Origin: Casuarina equisetifolia
Lineage: Eukaryota > Streptophyta > Magnoliopsida > Fagales > Casuarinaceae
DNA length: 64,000 nt
NCBI GenBank assembly: GCA_028551475.1
Contig: CM052356.1
Span: 13,295,884-13,359,883, forward strand
Direction: 5' to 3'
Below the pieces are notes generated by a model, which saw nothing but the letters and a program-made list of their open reading frames with translations, ran no database searches and had not been told where the DNA came from. Position numbers and translations under genes: made by a program. Within the stretch, counting starts at the first letter, position 1. Each line of letters begins with the position of its first letter. Below are positions 1 through 10,541 of the stretch, piece by piece.

Positions 1-68
1 GACGATACTTTTCTTATCATTATATTACTTGTTCGACATGTTCACTTGCATTTAAAATTCACCGAACA
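1..68 (+). repeat. 3' end of an Athila-type LTR
   Basis: The first 68 bases match the last part of the Athila 1 LTRs (4943-5011 and 14032-14100), including the TTGTTCGACATG block and the terminal CGAACA. The element runs off the left edge of the window. It ends exactly where copia B-family LTR sequence begins, so it is probably the right end of an Athila insertion inside that copia LTR. The matching target duplication would lie outside the window. Confidence 0.8.
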
Positions 69-1042
69 GACGCTTATCTCTCAAGGGGTCATGCCCTACC
101 CACTTCATTCTCACCTCGATGTTGCCTTCGTCTCTCTCAAGCGCCGAAGCTTCAACGGGATGAATTTGGAGGAGACGGGCTGTCAGAGTGGTCAGATTTT
201 GAATCAAAAGGTTGAAATGAGGCTGATTTGATGGATAGCCTACTATTCCTAACGGGAAGAAGGCTATGGTTCAGGTTTGACTCAAAAAGAAAACCCTAGA
301 TCTGCTTCTATATAAAGAGATGTGCACGTGAAGGTTTTAATTGATCGATTGACCTCTATCTTGAAGCATTCTCTTTGTGAAGATACTCTATTCAGCTTAC
401 TTACCATTTTGATTCAAGATCATACATCATTCGGTGGTTCATAAGCTTTCGGTGATATTCGACTATTGAGTTTAATCTTTGATAATATCATCATTCATAG
501 CTTGTATAACATTATTTATGTGTTGATTTCACTTATAAACATTTTCTGCATATTAATCTTGAGGAAAATCCAAAACCCTAATTTCTCCAATTTGGGGATT
601 TCATGATAGGAGCTTTGTATCTTGATATATTTGTTTGAATAGCTCTTCTAATCAGCAATATCCCATAAACTAACATATTATTTGGGGATTTGCTATTGTA
701 AATGATCTTTTGATCACTATTTGTATTCAGACTTAAGAATTCCTTTAAGAAAGAATTATTTGGATTGGGGAGAACGTATTCTTCTAATCAGGTTGAGTAA
801 AGGTGACTTCAATCGGTTAGATTGAAGGAGAAGAGGGTGGACATAGGACTTTAAGATAGAGTGCCGAAACACCATGGTAAATTGGGTGTTGATCTTTTGC
901 TTTCTATTTGATTAAATATTTCTGCTTGATTGCATCTTATTATATAAATTGCTAAAGTAATTAATTTAGAATTTTCCTTTAGAAGAATATTTCGGTACAA
1001 GAACAATTCAACCCTCCTTCTTGTTAAGCCATAAAACCCAAT
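69..1042 (+). repeat. Partial copia B-family LTR, + orientation
   Basis: This is the reverse complement of about the first 970 bases of the copia B LTR at 39793-41443. It runs from the TATA region to the LTR end, which reads ATAAAACCCAAT and has lost the expected final ACA. The upstream part of the LTR is missing and presumably lies beyond the Athila LTR at 1-68. No copia coding sequence follows; chromovirus sequence starts at once, so this is a solo or broken LTR. Confidence 0.85.
309..317 (+). promoter_or_regulatory. TATA box of copia LTR
   Basis: The sequence TATATAAAG lies at the same place in the LTR where the other copies carry TATTTAAAG (reverse strand at 40516-40526 and 47579-47589). 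It is the expected core promoter between U3 and R. Confidence 0.6.
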
Positions 1043-1949
1043 AGTCATTATATGATAGATTGTCTGAAGAAGGGATCATTGAATGCAATGGAGTAAGATC
1101 CGGTTTCGGAGGAGACCCAAGTTAAGGAGGGGTATATGGTAGCCCTTCAAATCTTCAACTCAATGGGAGGGAAGGCCTCAAGATCTACCACAAGATCACT
1201 AATGTATGTGGAGTGTGCAATTAACAACAAGAATGTGAAAACAATGGTGATTAAGCTACAACTTATAATTTTATTACACCTAGAGAAGTTAAGAAGTTGG
1301 GTCTCTAAGTGAAGAAAGATATCGGTACATTGAAGATGGTGAACAATACTCCATGGCCAGTGGCTAGAATTGCCTAAGGAGTGGACCTGTATGTTGGCAA
1401 ATGGATGACTACAAGCTAGTCCTCAAGTTAGATATTCTCCGTGAAACTAATGCTTTCACTTACCCCACACATAGTTACTTGTGTATATTCGCAGGTGATA
1501 TGTCATGTATGGTTCCTACCAAAACAATGGGTCCGACATAAAGAAATCTTTCGACATTGCAATTGAAGAAAGGCATTTGGAAAGGCAAGGAGACTTGCTG
1601 TATTGAAGGAAGAGAAGGAAAATTGTGAAGGAAGACAATCTTCTTCAAGTTATTCATGATCTCCTTGAAGAGAATAAGGATGTGATGCCTTTGGAGATGC
1701 TGAAACAATTACCTCCTAGAAAGGAAGTTGATCATGCAATTGAGTTAGAGACAGGGACGAAGCCTCCAACAAAGGCCCTTTATTGAATGTCCCTATCTAA
1801 GTTGGAGGAACTTAAGAAATAGTTTAAGGCGTTGCTTGATGCAAGATACATTCAACCTTCGAAAGCACCATATGGAGTGCTAGTGCTATTCCAAGCTAAG
1901 AAGGACAGATCCATGCATCTATGCATTGATGTAAGGTTTAACAGGTTGG
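1043..1949 (+). pseudogene. Chromovirus protease and RT N-terminus, degenerate
   Basis: This is the left part of an old Ty3/gypsy pol. Conceptual translation gives a retropepsin region with a recognisable YNFITPREVKKLGL stretch, but the catalytic Asp-Thr-Gly-Ala is eroded. Next comes an RT N-terminus with PPRKEVDHAIELETG, then IQPSKAPYGV, then LCIDV. Several stops and frame changes interrupt it, and about 20 RT residues after LCIDV are missing. The frame resumes at 27833, on the far side of the copia A insertion, and the last five bases (GTTGG) are the target duplication. The family polyprotein supplies protease, RT, RNase H and integrase; this copy is dead. Assignment to chromoviruses rests on the C-terminal chromodomain at 30178-30301. 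Confidence 0.8.
1945..1949. repeat. Target-site duplication of copia A, left copy
   Basis: GTTGG precedes the left LTR of copia A and is repeated at 27828-27832 after the right LTR. Removing the element together with one copy brings the chromovirus RT halves into register. Confidence 0.9.
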
Positions 1950-2660
1950 TGTAAGGTTTTATGCCTATCCAATAAAGGGGAGTTGAATTGGATATTTAGA
2001 ATTTATGAATTAATAAATCCCCTTTTTCTTTTCTTACATAAACATACAATGTTGTTAATTATCACAGTAGTATCAGAGCATATAAATAGAAATAAAGGTA
2101 GAAAAATCAAGCTAAAAAATTACACGGTGGTTCGGCACCTTTTACCTACTTCCACCCTCTTCTCCTTCAACTTAAACCAAGTTGAAGTCTACTTTACTTC
2201 AAGCTAGGAGAACTCCTCTCCTACACCTCACAACTCCCTAAAAAAAGGAGTTATACAATTTTTGGTTACAGAGTTAGGTTTATAAAAACCTTAGTACATT
2301 AAGCTAATCCTTAAATATGTGATATGAGTGAGGATTTAAGCTTATTAGAGAGCTAATTAGATGTATAAAGAATTAATTCAAGCTCTAATCATGAAATCCC
2401 CAATTTTCACAAATCTATGGTTTTGGATTTACAAGGATCTTTTTGTGCAAATAATGTTTTAGATAATCTAGCACATACAAAGATCAATCTATCAGATGAT
2501 ATTCACAAGATAATGAATTTAGGAAATATCATTGAAGATTTTCTTTTTTCTTCAAGGATTGAAGAACACAGCAGTGAGAACAGATGAGTCAAAGCTTCAA
2601 TCTCTTTTAATCAAATCAACGATATATCGATAAGCAAGCACATACATTCATCCAAAGCTC

Positions 2661-2670
2661 CCTTTTATAG
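2661..2670 (-). promoter_or_regulatory. TATA box of copia A LTR
   Basis: Read on the minus strand this is CTATAAAAGG followed by GAGC. The same motif occurs at 27039-27048 in the partner LTR. It fits a plant TATA box at the U3/R boundary. Confidence 0.6.
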
Positions 2671-2972
2671 CAGATTTTCAAACCTTGAACACTTTAAGGT
2701 TTCGGTTCAAACTTGTTTGAATTTCTTCCATTGAGATTTGATAGATACGACATCACACAATTGTAGGGATGATGATTTTCACAGCAGATAGACATTTTGA
2801 CACTCCATCGCTTCATTCTTCTTCTTGTTGGAGTTGGCATCGAGAGAGAGAGAGAGGAGGAGGAGGTTGGCTTCAATTAGGTGTGCGGCTAAGGCTTCAG
2901 GTTTGTTCGACATAAGAGCTTAAGCTTTTATTATACTGAGACACTGTCATTTCATTTAAGTGATAGGTGCTA

Positions 2973-3195
2973 GGCTTTAGCTTCATGGGCTCCAACTTCA
3001 CAGGCTTCAATTTCATGGGCTTTAGCTTCACGGGCTTTAGTTTCACGGGCTTCAACTTCATGGGCTTTAACTTCATGGGCCATTAAATATATATATATAT
3101 TCACAGGCTTCAATTTCATGGGCTTCAGCTTCACAGGCTTCAGTTTCACAGGCTTCAACTTCATGGGCTTCAGTTTCACGGGCTTCAGCTTTATG
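2973..3195. repeat. 15-bp minisatellite in copia A left LTR, 13 units
   Basis: Units resemble GGCTTCAACTTCATG. Seven units (2973-3077) are followed by a CATTAAATATATAT spacer, then six more units (3106-3195) and a second copy of the spacer. The partner LTR has only seven units (27353-27457) and one spacer. The period keeps a reading frame open and produces repetitive KLKP-like translations, which I do not consider coding. Confidence 0.9.
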
Positions 3196-3299
3196 GGCCA
3201 TTAAATATATATATATGGTTGGTCCAATAATGATATGTACTCTAATATTCTTAACTTGAATAAATAACATGCCTTTGTCCTTCAAATGTACCTATAAGC

Positions 3300-3304
3300 A
3301 CACC
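3300..3304. repeat. Target-site duplication of Athila 1, left copy
   Basis: ACACC precedes the 5' LTR and is repeated at 14101-14105. The unoccupied site with a single ACACC is seen in the partner copia A LTR near 27559-27563. Confidence 0.95.
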
Positions 3305-5011
3305 TGATAACTCTATTTTATATAGAGTTATTTTGATTATTTTAAATGATATTTAATATTATTTTAGTAGATTATATTTATATTTTATTATATTTATGCA
3401 TATTTTGTTATTTTATGTAGCAAACCCAAAATGAAAGAAAATGAAGGAAATGAAGCAAAATTGGAAGGAAAAGAGAAGAGAAAAAAACTCACGTGAAAGA
3501 AGCAATTAATCAAACACATGGAAGAGCTAACAAGGGAAAGCATAGGAAAGCATGTGATTGAAACAGAGGAAAAAACATGGGACCTAGAGGCTATTAAGGG
3601 GAGCTGGTCGTGAATTGTCGGGAGCATCATCGAGCGAGGAAGTGAGTAGTGTGCGGGATCGAGAAAGTGAGAGAAAAGTCAAAGAAAAACAAAGAAAAAA
3701 GGAAATCGGTTGTGCGACAGCCGACTGATTCTCCCTGGTGGTGGAACCCAGAACGTTATCCAAGAATCGGGGTGTTTGGAATGTGCGAACGCCGTCCAGC
3801 TTCCGTTCTCCGATCAAGTTTTGAGCAAAATCACCATTCGATGTTATTTTCAACGAAGAAGCACATTTTCTGGCCAAATCTGAGACCAGATCAGCAAGGA
3901 AGGACCATATCCAGCCATTAACAGAGAGTTCCAGTCATTCTGCAGCTGATTTGAGGCGATTCGTGCGGTGGTTTCCTGTGAGATGCGGTGAGGGCCGAGT
4001 GAAGATTTAGTCAGATCTACGCCGTTTGACAGCGAATTAGCTTAAGATTTTGGCAAATTGGCTCTCCAAGTGTCATAAGCGGCAATTTCTGGAGGTTTTC
4101 GTGAAGACCGACGGCGGCGCGTGGTGGCATACGGCGGCATGTGTGGCGGTGCGTGAGCAGGAATTTCGCCATTCTTTTCAGACGGCTTCTTTTCTCCCCA
4201 TATTTAGAGTTGCACAGAAATTTCTTGAAAGGGATAACAATTGGTGACAGCTTTTTAGTTTGTTCTAATCTAGATGCTTTGTGTAATATGTTGTATTATT
4301 TCTGTTTATTCTAATATTATGAACTAAAGTACTTTTGCTAGAGCTAAGATGTAGCCTAGTTAGCATGTTATGAGTTCCTTAGTTGACATATTATGCAAGA
4401 CAATATATTTATGTGAGTTGTATGTTATTATTTTTAATGTGATTGAGTGATTAATCATCAATTGATCAATTTGATGTGCATATTTGAGACTGACAGGAGA
4501 GAATATGCAAATGCATCTTATAATACACAACCATAAATCAAATGTGGGTAGAGATATGCCATGTTGATTGTGTGACTTTAATTGGAATATTCATTGACTT
4601 TAATGCTCTTAGCTTATTTAATTCATATGCAGACTCACAGTGAATTAATAAGCTAAGTAAGTTCACTATACCTAGACATAGGATAGTGAATAAATTAGGA
4701 AAATTCATCATCTCATAAATATCATTGTTCTTATAAGCATTAAATTGTTGGAATTCATATCTACTAACTATGGTGAAATCAGAGGCTCTAGCATACTTAG
4801 CATATTTTATTAACTCTTTGGAAGTCAATTACTTTAGTGATCTTTTAATTTAGAACATCTTTTCATGATATCTTGCTAGATAAATTGTAGGATCAATTCA
4901 TCACTAGTAATTAGTCAAGTTGATAACATTAATCCCTGTAGGACGATACTCATACTTATCATTATATTACTTGTTCGACATGTACACTTGCATGTAGAAT
5001 TTCAGCGAACA
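3305..5011 (+). repeat. Athila 1 5' LTR
   Basis: It runs from TGATAACTC to GCGAACA, about 1.7 kb, and matches 12398-14100 along its whole length. Open frames inside it (for example 3649-3921 and 4050-4247) occur in both LTRs only because the LTR is duplicated, and they show no recognisable domain. Confidence 0.95.
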
Positions 5012-5017
5012 AGTTTT

Positions 5018-5035
5018 TGGCGCCGTTGCCGGGGA
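5018..5035 (+). other. Primer binding site, tRNA-Asp type
   Basis: TGGCGCCGTTGCCGGGGA lies six bases after the 5' LTR. It is complementary to the 3' end of plant tRNA-Asp, the primer typical of Athila and related elements. The 5036-5193 stretch after it is an AT-rich leader with nothing else recognisable. Confidence 0.9.
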
Positions 5036-5193
5036 TTAGTTGTTTATTGTTGATTAATATTAACACTGAATTGATATTACGTTTAATCTAGCCTTTATTT
5101 TTATTTGTTACTTTCCTGATATTATTTTCTTTCTTGGAGACAAAAAATAATATTTTTGCTAAACTGCTTCTATTCTAGAGTGCATAGACATGT

Positions 5194-6798
5194 ATGACCC
5201 GTAATCGAAGGGGACAACTTGTTGATCCTGATCCAGAAATTGAACGCACCTTTAGAAGGCAGCGGAAGCAATTAAGAGAGCAAAAAAGTGAAGCTAGAAG
5301 AATCGCAGACAATGATGATACACGTAAACTTCTGAAGGACTATGCTGCACCAACAGTTCAGGGTGCCGCATCAAGCATCAAAAGGCCTACTATTCAAGCA
5401 AATAACTTTGAAATCAAGCTTGCACTTATTCAGATGCTTCAAAATTCAGCGCAATTCAGTGGGTTGCCAAATGATGATCCCAATGCCCATATAGAAGCTT
5501 TCCTTGAAATTTGTGACATGGTCAAATATAATGGAGCCATAGATGATGCAATCAAGTTGAGGTTATTCCCATTCTCTCTTAGAGACAAGGCTAAAAATTG
5601 GCTTTCTTCTCTTCCTACAGGATCAATCCAGACATGGGATGACTTGGCTCAAAAGTTTCTGGGTAAATATTTTCCCCCTGCAAAGTCTGCTAAAATGCGT
5701 AACGATATCTCTAATTTTGTGCAGATGGACAATGAATCACTTTATGAAGCTTGGGAAAGATTTAAAGATCTATTGAGGAGATGTCCACATCATGGAGTAC
5801 CCACATGGTCACAGGTGAAAACTTTTTATAATGAGGCTAACATGAATCTACGTTGTATGCTTGATGCAGCTGCAGGAGGTGCATTGCATAACAAAACACC
5901 CGAAGAAGCATTTGAGCTTGTGGAGGAAATGGCATCGAACGCTTATCAGTGGCCTACTGAGAGGTTATCAGGGAAGAAAGTCAGTGGAGTTCTTGAAGTG
6001 GATACTTTTACTGCAATGAATGCACAGTTTGATAGACTCAACAAGAAGATAGACAATCTGAGTAGTTCAGTCATGAGGGTCCAAGATGTAACATGTGATT
6101 ATTGTGGTGGAGGACATGCAAGCACAGAGTGTCAGATGCTATCAACTCAAAACAGTGAAGATGATAATTTTGTTGGAAGTTCAAGCAGAGCATAGAATAA
6201 TCCATACTCCAACACTTACAATCTGGGATGGCGCAATCACCCAAATTTTTCATGGAGTAGCTCAAGTTCAACGAGAGCACCACCAAGATTCAGGCAACCA
6301 GAGGTAGCGAAGCCTAGTATGGAGGACATGATTACCAAGATGTACACTACCATGTAGAATCAAGAGGCTAGATATGAAACCAGATTTCAGAACCAAGAAA
6401 CAAGATCTCAGAATCAAGAGGGTTCTCTTAGGAATTTGGAAGTGCAGATGGGTCAATTAGCAAGTATGGTCTCAGGAAGACAACAAGGTGCATTACCTAG
6501 CAACACAGAGAAGAATCCTAGAGAAGATGCAAAGGCAATAAGTTTAAGAAGTGGCAAACAAGTAGGAAAAGATGAGGTTGATAAAGAAAGTGTTGGGAAT
6601 AAGGATGAGGATGTTAACACGCAGCAAGAGGAGGTAACCAAAAGAACGTTGTTTCCTGATAATCCCAAGCCTTATGTACCTCCAGTTTCATTTCCTCAGA
6701 GGCTCCAACAACATAAGATAGATAAACAGTTTTCTAAATTCCTTAAGGTATTCAAGAAATTGCATATTAATATTCCTTTTGCAGATGCATTGGCTTAA
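5194..6798 (+). pseudogene. gag: Athila 1 gag, broken
   Basis: The frame starts at the first ATG after the leader (MTRNRRGQLVDPDPEIER). Residues roughly 70-230 form the plant retrotransposon gag domain, with GLPNDDPNAHIEAFLEICD, LRDKAKNWLSSLP and NESLYEAWERFKDLLRRCP. A zinc knuckle of the form CX2CX3HX4C (CDYC, then H, then C) follows near residues 302-314. It would form the capsid and bind RNA. In-frame stops occur at 6193, 6355 and 6796; beyond each of them the same frame still reads as gag, so they are recent nonsense changes and not the natural end. Athila 2 carries the equivalent gag at 22076-23780 on the other strand. Confidence 0.9.
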
Positions 6799-7476
6799 AT
6801 GCCCAGTTATGCCAAGTTTCTTAAGGAAATATTGAAGAACAAAAGGAAGTTAGAGGAATATGAAACAGTGAATTTAATTGAGGAGTGCTCAGCCATCTTA
6901 CAAAACAAGCTTCCTCCAAAATTGAAAGATCTAAGGAGTTTCACAATCCCATGTACTATTGGAGAGTCTCACTTTGAAAAGGCATTGTGCGACTTAGGAG
7001 CAAGTATCAATTTAATGCCTTTTTCTGTCTACAGTAAATTGGGATTGGGTGAAGTAAAGGGAACCACAGTGTCCTTGCAATTAGCTGATTGATCAATCAA
7101 GTATCCAAGGGGCATCGTAGAAGATGTATTGGTGAAAGTTGATAAATTCATCTTCCCTGCAGATTTTATAGTTTTGGATATGGAGGAAGATTATAAGGTA
7201 CCACTCATCTTGGGTCGACCTTTTCTAGCAACAGGAAGAGCGTTAATTGATGTACAACAAGGAAAGTTGATTTTAAGAGTTCAAGATGATTTAGTTACCT
7301 TCAATGTTTTTACATCCATGAAATACCCCTATGATGATAGTTCTTGTTTTAAAGTTGAGACAGTTGATACAATGGTGAGCAATGTTTTTCAAGAAGAAGT
7401 TTTCAAAGACCCATTGGAAGCATGTTTGGTTCATTCTAGGGAAAAAGAAATTGGAAGTGAGGAGATAAAGGAGTAG
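6799..7476 (+). pseudogene. pol: Athila 1 gag tail and aspartic protease, broken
   Basis: This is the same frame as gag. After a gag-tail segment that is also kept in Athila 2, a retropepsin-like domain carries the catalytic motif LCDLGASINLMP (Asp codon near 6991) and, further on, the conserved PLILGRPFLATGRALID. The protease normally releases the gag and pol products. A stop at 7090-7092 divides the domain and another at 7474-7476 ends this open stretch. There is no separate start codon; the whole polyprotein is read in one frame. Confidence 0.85.
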
Positions 7477-9183
7477 GTGAAGTTCATGGATGCAGTGCCA
7501 CCATGTTCACAGAAAGAGGCAACAAGATGTGAGGAGTTGGGAGAATGTATGACAAAGCCTAAGCCATCAATTGAAGAACCTCCAACTCTTGAACTTAAAC
7601 CCTTACCTTCTCATTTGAAATATGTCTATTTGGATGCAGATGCTAAGTTGCCAATAATTATATCATCCTCTTTAACAGAATTGAGAGAAGAGAAATTGCT
7701 CAGAGTGTTGAGAGAGCATAAAGGAGCAATTGGGTGGAAGATAGCCGACATAAAGGGAATTAGCCCTTCAATTTGCATGCATAAGATTTTAATGGAGGAG
7801 CATCACAAGACCACTATTCAACTTCAAAGGCGCTTGAACCTGAAGATGCAAGAAGTAGTGAAAGCTGAGGTAATTAAATTACTTGATGCAGGAATCATCT
7901 ATCCCATTTTAGACAATTGTTAGGTAAGTCCAGTGCAAGTTGTGCCAAAGAAAGGAGGTATGACTGTTCAGAGAAATGATAACAATGAATTGAGTCCAAT
8001 TAGAAAAGTTACTGGATGGCGTGTATGTATGGATCATAGAAAGTTGAATGATGCCACTAGAAAAGATCACTTTCCTTTACCATTTATTGATCAAATGTTG
8101 GAAAGACTTGTAGGACATGAATTCTATTGTTTTCCTGATGGGTATTCAGGGTACAATCAGATCCCTATTACACCAGAGGATCAAGAGAAAACTACTTTCA
8201 CTTGTCCTTATGGTACTTTTGCTTTTAGAAGAATGCCCTTTGGTCTTTGTAATGCACCAGCAACCTTTCAGAGATGCATGATGGCTATTTTTTCTGACAT
8301 GATTGAAAAGTTCATTGAAATTTTTATGGATGATTTTTCTGTCTTTGGTGCATCATTTGATAGTTGTTTGAAAAATTTGGCTTTGGTTTTACAAAGATGT
8401 GAGGAGACAAATCTGGTGTTGAATTGGGAGAAGTGTCACTTCATGGTTCAGGAGGGAATAGTGCTTAGGCACAAGATATCCAAAAAGGGACTAGAGGTTG
8501 ATAGAGCCAAAGTAGAGGCCATTTCAAAGCTACCTCCACCGACATCAGTGAAGCTTGCTAGAGGATTTTTAGGGCATGCAAGATTCTATAGGTGGTTTAT
8601 AAAAGATTTCTCAAGGATTGCAAGACCCTTTTCAGGTTTGTTAGAGAAAGATGTTAAGTTTAACTTTTCTGATGAATGCTTGCAGGCTTTTAACACTTTA
8701 ATGGAGAAGTTAATATCAGCACCAATCATGGCTGCACCAGAATGGGGTTTGCCTTTTGAGCTGATGTGTGATGCAAGTGATTCCGCAGTAAGAGCTGTTT
8801 TGGGACAACGGAAGGATAGAGTTTTTTAAACCATTTACTATGCCAGTTGGACTTTATCAGGTGCACAATTAAATTATTCAACAACAGAAAAAGAACTTTT
8901 GGCAGTAGTATTTGCTTTAGATAAATTTTGCTCTTATTTAATTGGCTTCAAAGTTATTGTTTATTCTGACCATTCTGCTCTTAAGCATCTCCTTGAAAAC
9001 AAAGAATCAAAGCCAAGGTTAATCAGGTGGATTCTATTGTTGCAAGAGTTTGACTTGGAAATCAAGGATAAAAGGGGGACTAAAAATTTAGTTGCAGATC
9101 ATTTGTCCAGAATTCTAAATCCAAAGGAAGAAGAGCAGCCAATCTTGGAAGAGTTTCCTGATGAGCATATTTTTACCCTTTAA
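7477..9183 (+). pseudogene. pol: Athila 1 reverse transcriptase and RNase H, broken
   Basis: RT covers about 7630-8560. It shows QVVPKKGGMT, TGWRVCMDHRKLNDATRKD, FRRMPFGLCNAPATF and the catalytic IFMDDFSVFG (F-M-D-D). RNase H follows at about 8700-9130, with ELMCDASD, then [17 protein letters not shown] and [11 protein letters not shown], and ADHLSRI near its end. These domains copy element RNA into DNA and remove the RNA strand. In-frame stops lie at 7921, 8827 and 9181. The counterparts in Athila 3 are open at all three places, which identifies them as lesions. Confidence 0.9.
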
Positions 9184-10475
9184 TCGCTAAAATCCCCCTG
9201 GTACGCTGATCTTGTGAATTATTTGGTAGGTAACATTCTTCCCCCTGAAATGTCATATCAACAGAAGAAAAAGTTCTTTTCTGATGTTAAACATTACTTT
9301 TGGGAAGAACCATTCTTGTTTAAAGTATGTGCAGATCAGGTGATAAGAAGATGTGTCCCAGAAGAAGAGATGGCCAACATTATGCATCATTGTCATGATA
9401 GAGAAACTAGTGGTCATTTTGATGCCACCAGAACTGCAGCCAAGGTTTTACAATCTGGTTTTTATTGGCCCATACTTTTTAGAGATGCATATTCCTATGT
9501 AGTTGCATGTGATCAATGCCAAAGAATTGGAAATATTTCTAGTAAACATGAGATGCCCTTGACTAACGTTGTTGTGTGTGAATTGTTTGATGTGGGGGGT
9601 ATTGATTTCATGGGACCTTTTATTCCTTCTTATGGGAATATATATATCTTGGTGGCTGTTGATTATGTGTCAAACTGGTAGAAGCTGTAGCATTGCCCAC
9701 AAATGATGCCAGGGTTGTGGTTAAGTTCTTGAAGAAAAACATTTTTACCCGTTTTGGCACTCCTAGGGCAATCATAAGTGATTGAGGGACACATTTATGC
9801 AACAAACAATTTGAAACACTTCTGGGTAAGTACGGGGTCACTCACAAGGTTGCAACTCCTTACCATCCTCAGACTAGTGGGCAGGTAGAGATATCAAATA
9901 GGGAAATCAAGAGGATTTTGGAGAAAACTGTGAATGCTGTAAGAAAGGATTGGTCGATGAAATTGGATGATGCACTTTGGGCCTATAGGACAGCCTTTAA
10001 AACACCCATAGGGATGTCTCCTTTTAGGCTAGTATTTGGGAAAACATGTCATTTGCCAGTAGAATTAGAACATAAAGCATTGTGGGGATTAAAATTCTTG
10101 AACTTTGACATGCAATGTGCAGGAGAAAATAGATTATTGCAGATGAATGAATTGGAGGAGTTGCGCAATGAGGCCTATGAAAATGCCTTGATCTACAAAG
10201 AGCGGACAAAACAATGGCATGACAAACATATGTTAAGAAGAGAGTTTGAAGTGGGTCAAAAAGTATTACTTTATAACTCTCGTCTTAAATTGTTTCTAGG
10301 AAAGTTACGGTCTCGATGGGCTGGTTCGTTCACGGTCACCCAGGTGCTTCCATATGGAGTGGTAGAAGTTGCACATGATACTCAAGGCCCATTTAAGGTG
10401 GATGGTCAGCGATTGAAGCCCTATTTTGACGGAGTCGACATGCAAGGGTCTACCATTAACCTCCATCCTCCTTGA
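9184..10475 (+). pseudogene. pol: Athila 1 integrase, frameshifted
   Basis: The N-terminal HHCC zinc region (HHCHDRETSGHF, then CDQCQRI) is followed by a DDE core: Asp in GIDFMGPF, a second Asp in the ISD stretch near 9780, and Glu in [11 protein letters not shown]. The C-terminal part includes [21 protein letters not shown] one-base loss near 9679 shifts the frame, and a TGA at 9783-9785 breaks it again; from 9918 it is open to the natural TGA at 10473-10475. The enzyme would insert the element DNA. There is no chromodomain, as expected for the Athila group. Confidence 0.9.
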
Positions 10476-10523
10476 GCAGCAACATTAGAGATAGTTTGGC
10501 TGTAAACTATAAAGCAAGCGCTT

Positions 10524-10541
10524 CTTGGGAGGCAACCCAAG
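10524..10541 (+). other. Conserved hairpin after Athila pol stop
   Basis: CTTGGG AGGCAA CCCAAG forms a perfect 6-bp stem with a 6-nt loop. Athila 3 has the same perfect stem on the minus strand (61090-61107), and Athila 2 has it with one mismatch (22070-22087). Confidence 0.65.

Larger units (their letters stand above)
1950..3304 (-). repeat. Copia A 3' LTR, first part
   Basis: It begins TGTAAGGTTTTATG and parallels the right LTR, which begins TGTACGGTTTTATGG at 26329. It is cut at 3304 by Athila 1 and resumes at 14106. Without the insert the LTR is about 120 bases longer than its partner, and the difference lies in the 15-bp minisatellite at 2973-3195. Confidence 0.9.

Noticed and set aside
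1983-2207. A 74-codon frame MNWIFRIYELINP, repeated at 26361-26585
   Set aside because: It is part of both LTRs of copia A and has no other support.
2970-3285. Repetitive frames rich in KLKP and EAHE as a repeat protein
   Set aside because: They are translations of the 15-bp minisatellite inside an LTR. The period is a multiple of three, so frames stay open by chance.
3584-3877. Frames of 66-97 codons in the Athila 1 LTRs (also 12761-12970 and 13110-13310)
   Set aside because: They differ in length between the two LTRs because of point changes, carry no domain, and lie in regulatory sequence.
5018-5035. tRNA gene fragment
   Set aside because: Only the 18 bases complementary to a tRNA 3' end are present. 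It is a retrotransposon primer site, as are 23976-23993 and 26314-26326.
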